DNA of 64,000 bases, from assembly GCF_900091655.1 (NCBI RefSeq), contig NZ_LT594621.1:744001-808000 (forward strand), read 5' to 3'. Made by a program: the position numbers and the translations under genes. The notes below the pieces were generated by a model. It made no database searches. It saw only the letters and a list, made by a program, of their open reading frames with translations, and was not told the origin of the DNA. Shown piece by piece: positions 62,854 through 64,000 of this stretch. The DNA is from Culturomica massiliensis (lineage in GTDB: Bacteria > Bacteroidota > Bacteroidia > Bacteroidales > Marinifilaceae). Positions within the stretch are counted from its first letter, which is position 1; every line of letters begins with the position of its first letter.

Positions 62854-64000
62854 ATGAAGAAAGTAAATATAATCAGTTTGGGATGTTCGAAAAATCTGGT
62901 AGATACAGAATTGTTACTCAAACAATTGGTAAAAGCCGGATATGAGGTAGCGGTAGATGCGGAAAAAGAAGAAGCGGATATTGTCATTATCAATACTTGC
63001 GGTTTTATCGGCGATGCCAAGGAGGAGTCTGTGAATACAATATTGGAACAGGTCAGACGTAAGACGGATGGGGAAGTTGATCGGATATTGGTAATGGGAT
63101 GTTTGTCACAACGTTACAAGTCTGAACTTGAAGTGGAAATTCCGGAGGTAGATGCCTATTTCGGTAAGTTTGACTGGAAAGGCATATTGAATTATTTAGG
63201 TAATTCATACGATGAAACGATCCGTAATCAGCGTTTACTGACGACTCCTTCCCATTATGCTTATTTGAAGATAGCAGAAGGGTGTAACCGGACGTGTTCC
63301 TATTGTGCCATTCCGATTATGACCGGAAAATATCAATCCCGGGAAATGGAGGAGATATTGGAGGAGTGCCGTAATCTGGTAAAGAATGGGGTGAAGGAGT
63401 TATTGGTTATGGCGCAAGACCTGACTTATTACGGTACCGACCTGTACGGTGAAAATAAATTGGCGGAACTGATCAGCCGGATGGCCGATATAGAGGGGGT
63501 GGTCTGGATCAAGTTACATTATGCCTATCCGGCCGGTTTTCCCTTGGAAATATTGAAAGTTATGCGGGAGCGGGAGAATGTGTGTAATTACCTCGATATC
63601 GCCTTGCAGCATTGCAGTGACTCTATGTTGCAAACTATGCGAAGAGGTGTGACTAAAGAACAAACCATATCACTGGTTAATAAGATACGAAAAGAAGTTC
63701 CGGGTATTTTTTTACGGACGACGCTTATGGCAGGGCATCCCGGAGAAACGGAAAAAGATTTTGAGGAGTTGTGTGCCTTCGTCCGGGAAATGAAATTCGA
63801 GCGCTTGGGGGTGTTTGCTTATTCTCATGAAGAAGATACGTATTGTGACAAATATTATAAGGATGATGTACCTCTGAAGGTTAAAAAACGTAGAACAGAA
63901 AAAATCATGGAGATTCAACGGGAAATCTCCCGGGAAGTAAATGATTCAATGATCGGGAAGACAATGCGGGTATTGATCGACCGGAAGGAGGAGGATTATT
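62854..64000 (+). CDS. rimO: Ribosomal protein S12 methylthiotransferase RimO (truncated by the window edge)
   Basis: The frame opens at ATG 62854 and runs past base 64000; 382 codons are visible. The N-terminal MTTase domain has LGCSKNLVDTE, NTCGFI and MGCLSQRY (three [4Fe-4S] cysteines). The radical SAM motif is EGCNRTCSYCAIP. It modifies Asp88 of S12 (beta-methylthiolation). RimO rather than MiaB is indicated by CSKNLVD and the SYCAIP context. The C-terminal TRAM domain is outside the window. Confidence 0.95.
   Translation, partial: MKKVNIISLGCSKNLVDTELLLKQLVKAGYEVAVDAEKEEADIVIINTCGFIGDAKEESVNTILEQVRRKTDGEVDRILVMGCLSQRYKSELEVEIPEVDAYFGKFDWKGILNYLGNSYDETIRNQRLLTTPSHYAYLKIAEGCNRTCSYCAIPIMTGKYQSREMEEILEECRNLVKNGVKELLVMAQDLTYYGTDLYGENKLAELISRMADIEGVVWIKLHYAYPAGFPLEILKVMRERENVCNYLDIALQHCSDSMLQTMRRGVTKEQTISLVNKIRKEVPGIFLRTTLMAGHPGETEKDFEELCAFVREMKFERLGVFAYSHEEDTYCDKYYKDDVPLKVKKRRTEKIMEIQREISREVNDSMIGKTMRVLIDRKEEDY

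Noticed and set aside
62772..63020. Long N-terminal extension of the YgiQ-type protein
   Set aside because: It overlaps rimO on the other strand and the divergent promoters; the family starts at MNNERKLQW-like sequence (62771).
1..64000. tRNA, rRNA or an integrase/att site bounding the array
   Set aside because: I looked for cloverleaf-like sequences, rRNA signatures and recombinase genes and saw none; a tRNA scan would settle it.

Overview
The window looks like a chromosome segment from the phylum Bacteroidota, order Bacteroidales. An Odoribacteraceae-like gut organism is a guess from gene content, not a result. The support is promoters of the TTTG-N18/19-TAnnTTTG type, a long SecA with a C-terminal zinc motif, a DUF4369/TlpA-like protein, M16 lipoprotein peptidases, a TonB receptor with a carboxypeptidase-regulatory-like domain, and HU-related (HU_rel) fragments. 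No rRNA, tRNA, CRISPR array or intact insertion sequence was seen.

Region 1 (about 1-27,900) is a head-to-tail array of RHS polymorphic-toxin tip cassettes, all on the plus strand. I number them U0-U14: U0 1-3054; U1 3124-4913; U2 4982-6740; U3 6815-9574; U4 9691-10582; U5 10754-13667; U6 13736-16758; U7 16877-17815; U8 17883-19312; U9 19680-21465; U10 about 21,480-22,277; U11 about 22,330-23,018; U12 23170-24416; U13 24724-27474; U14 27720-27889. A typical unit is a piece of RHS core, the DPDG-type junction, a variable toxin domain, an immunity-like gene, then a terminator. Toxin types include a HExxGH-type candidate metalloprotease (U0, U1, remnants in U7 and U14), a HETTH zincin (U3, U6), an Ntox44-like domain (U2), a JAB/JAMM-like domain (U5), a papain/NlpC-like domain (U8, U12), an M91-like zincin (U9) and an HNH-like nuclease (U13). 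Most RHS and toxin frames are broken or truncated, while most immunity-like genes are intact. Nearly all immunity products carry a lipobox, signal peptide or membrane anchor, matching extracytoplasmic targets. The U13 immunity protein has none, matching a nuclease. The array reads as a recombining store of toxin tips and a retained immunity archive.

Region 2 (28,161-38,056) is a 12-gene operon-like block for a type II secretion/type IV pilus-like machine. It encodes a GspG-like major pseudopilin, a short prepilin peptidase, GspE ATPase, secretin, GspL/PilN-like, GspM/PilO-like, a lipoprotein, GspC/PilP-like, a large GspK-like candidate, two minor pseudopilins and GspF. It directly follows the RHS array in the same orientation. 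Whether it exports RHS proteins is an open hypothesis.

Region 3 (38,391-64,000) is mostly housekeeping: a regulator with an A10 frameshift, SecA, Lgt, a nucleoside deaminase, a two-domain M16 peptidase, a tiny BFD-like [2Fe-2S] protein, a His-rich exported protein with a TonB receptor, a 5'-nucleotidase lipoprotein, a CPA2 antiporter, QueH, a tandem-repeat block of about 100-bp units, a CDF metal exporter, a peroxiredoxin, a MarC protein, a TlpA-like thioredoxin protein, a TPR lipoprotein, a YgiQ-type radical SAM protein, and RimO running off the right edge.
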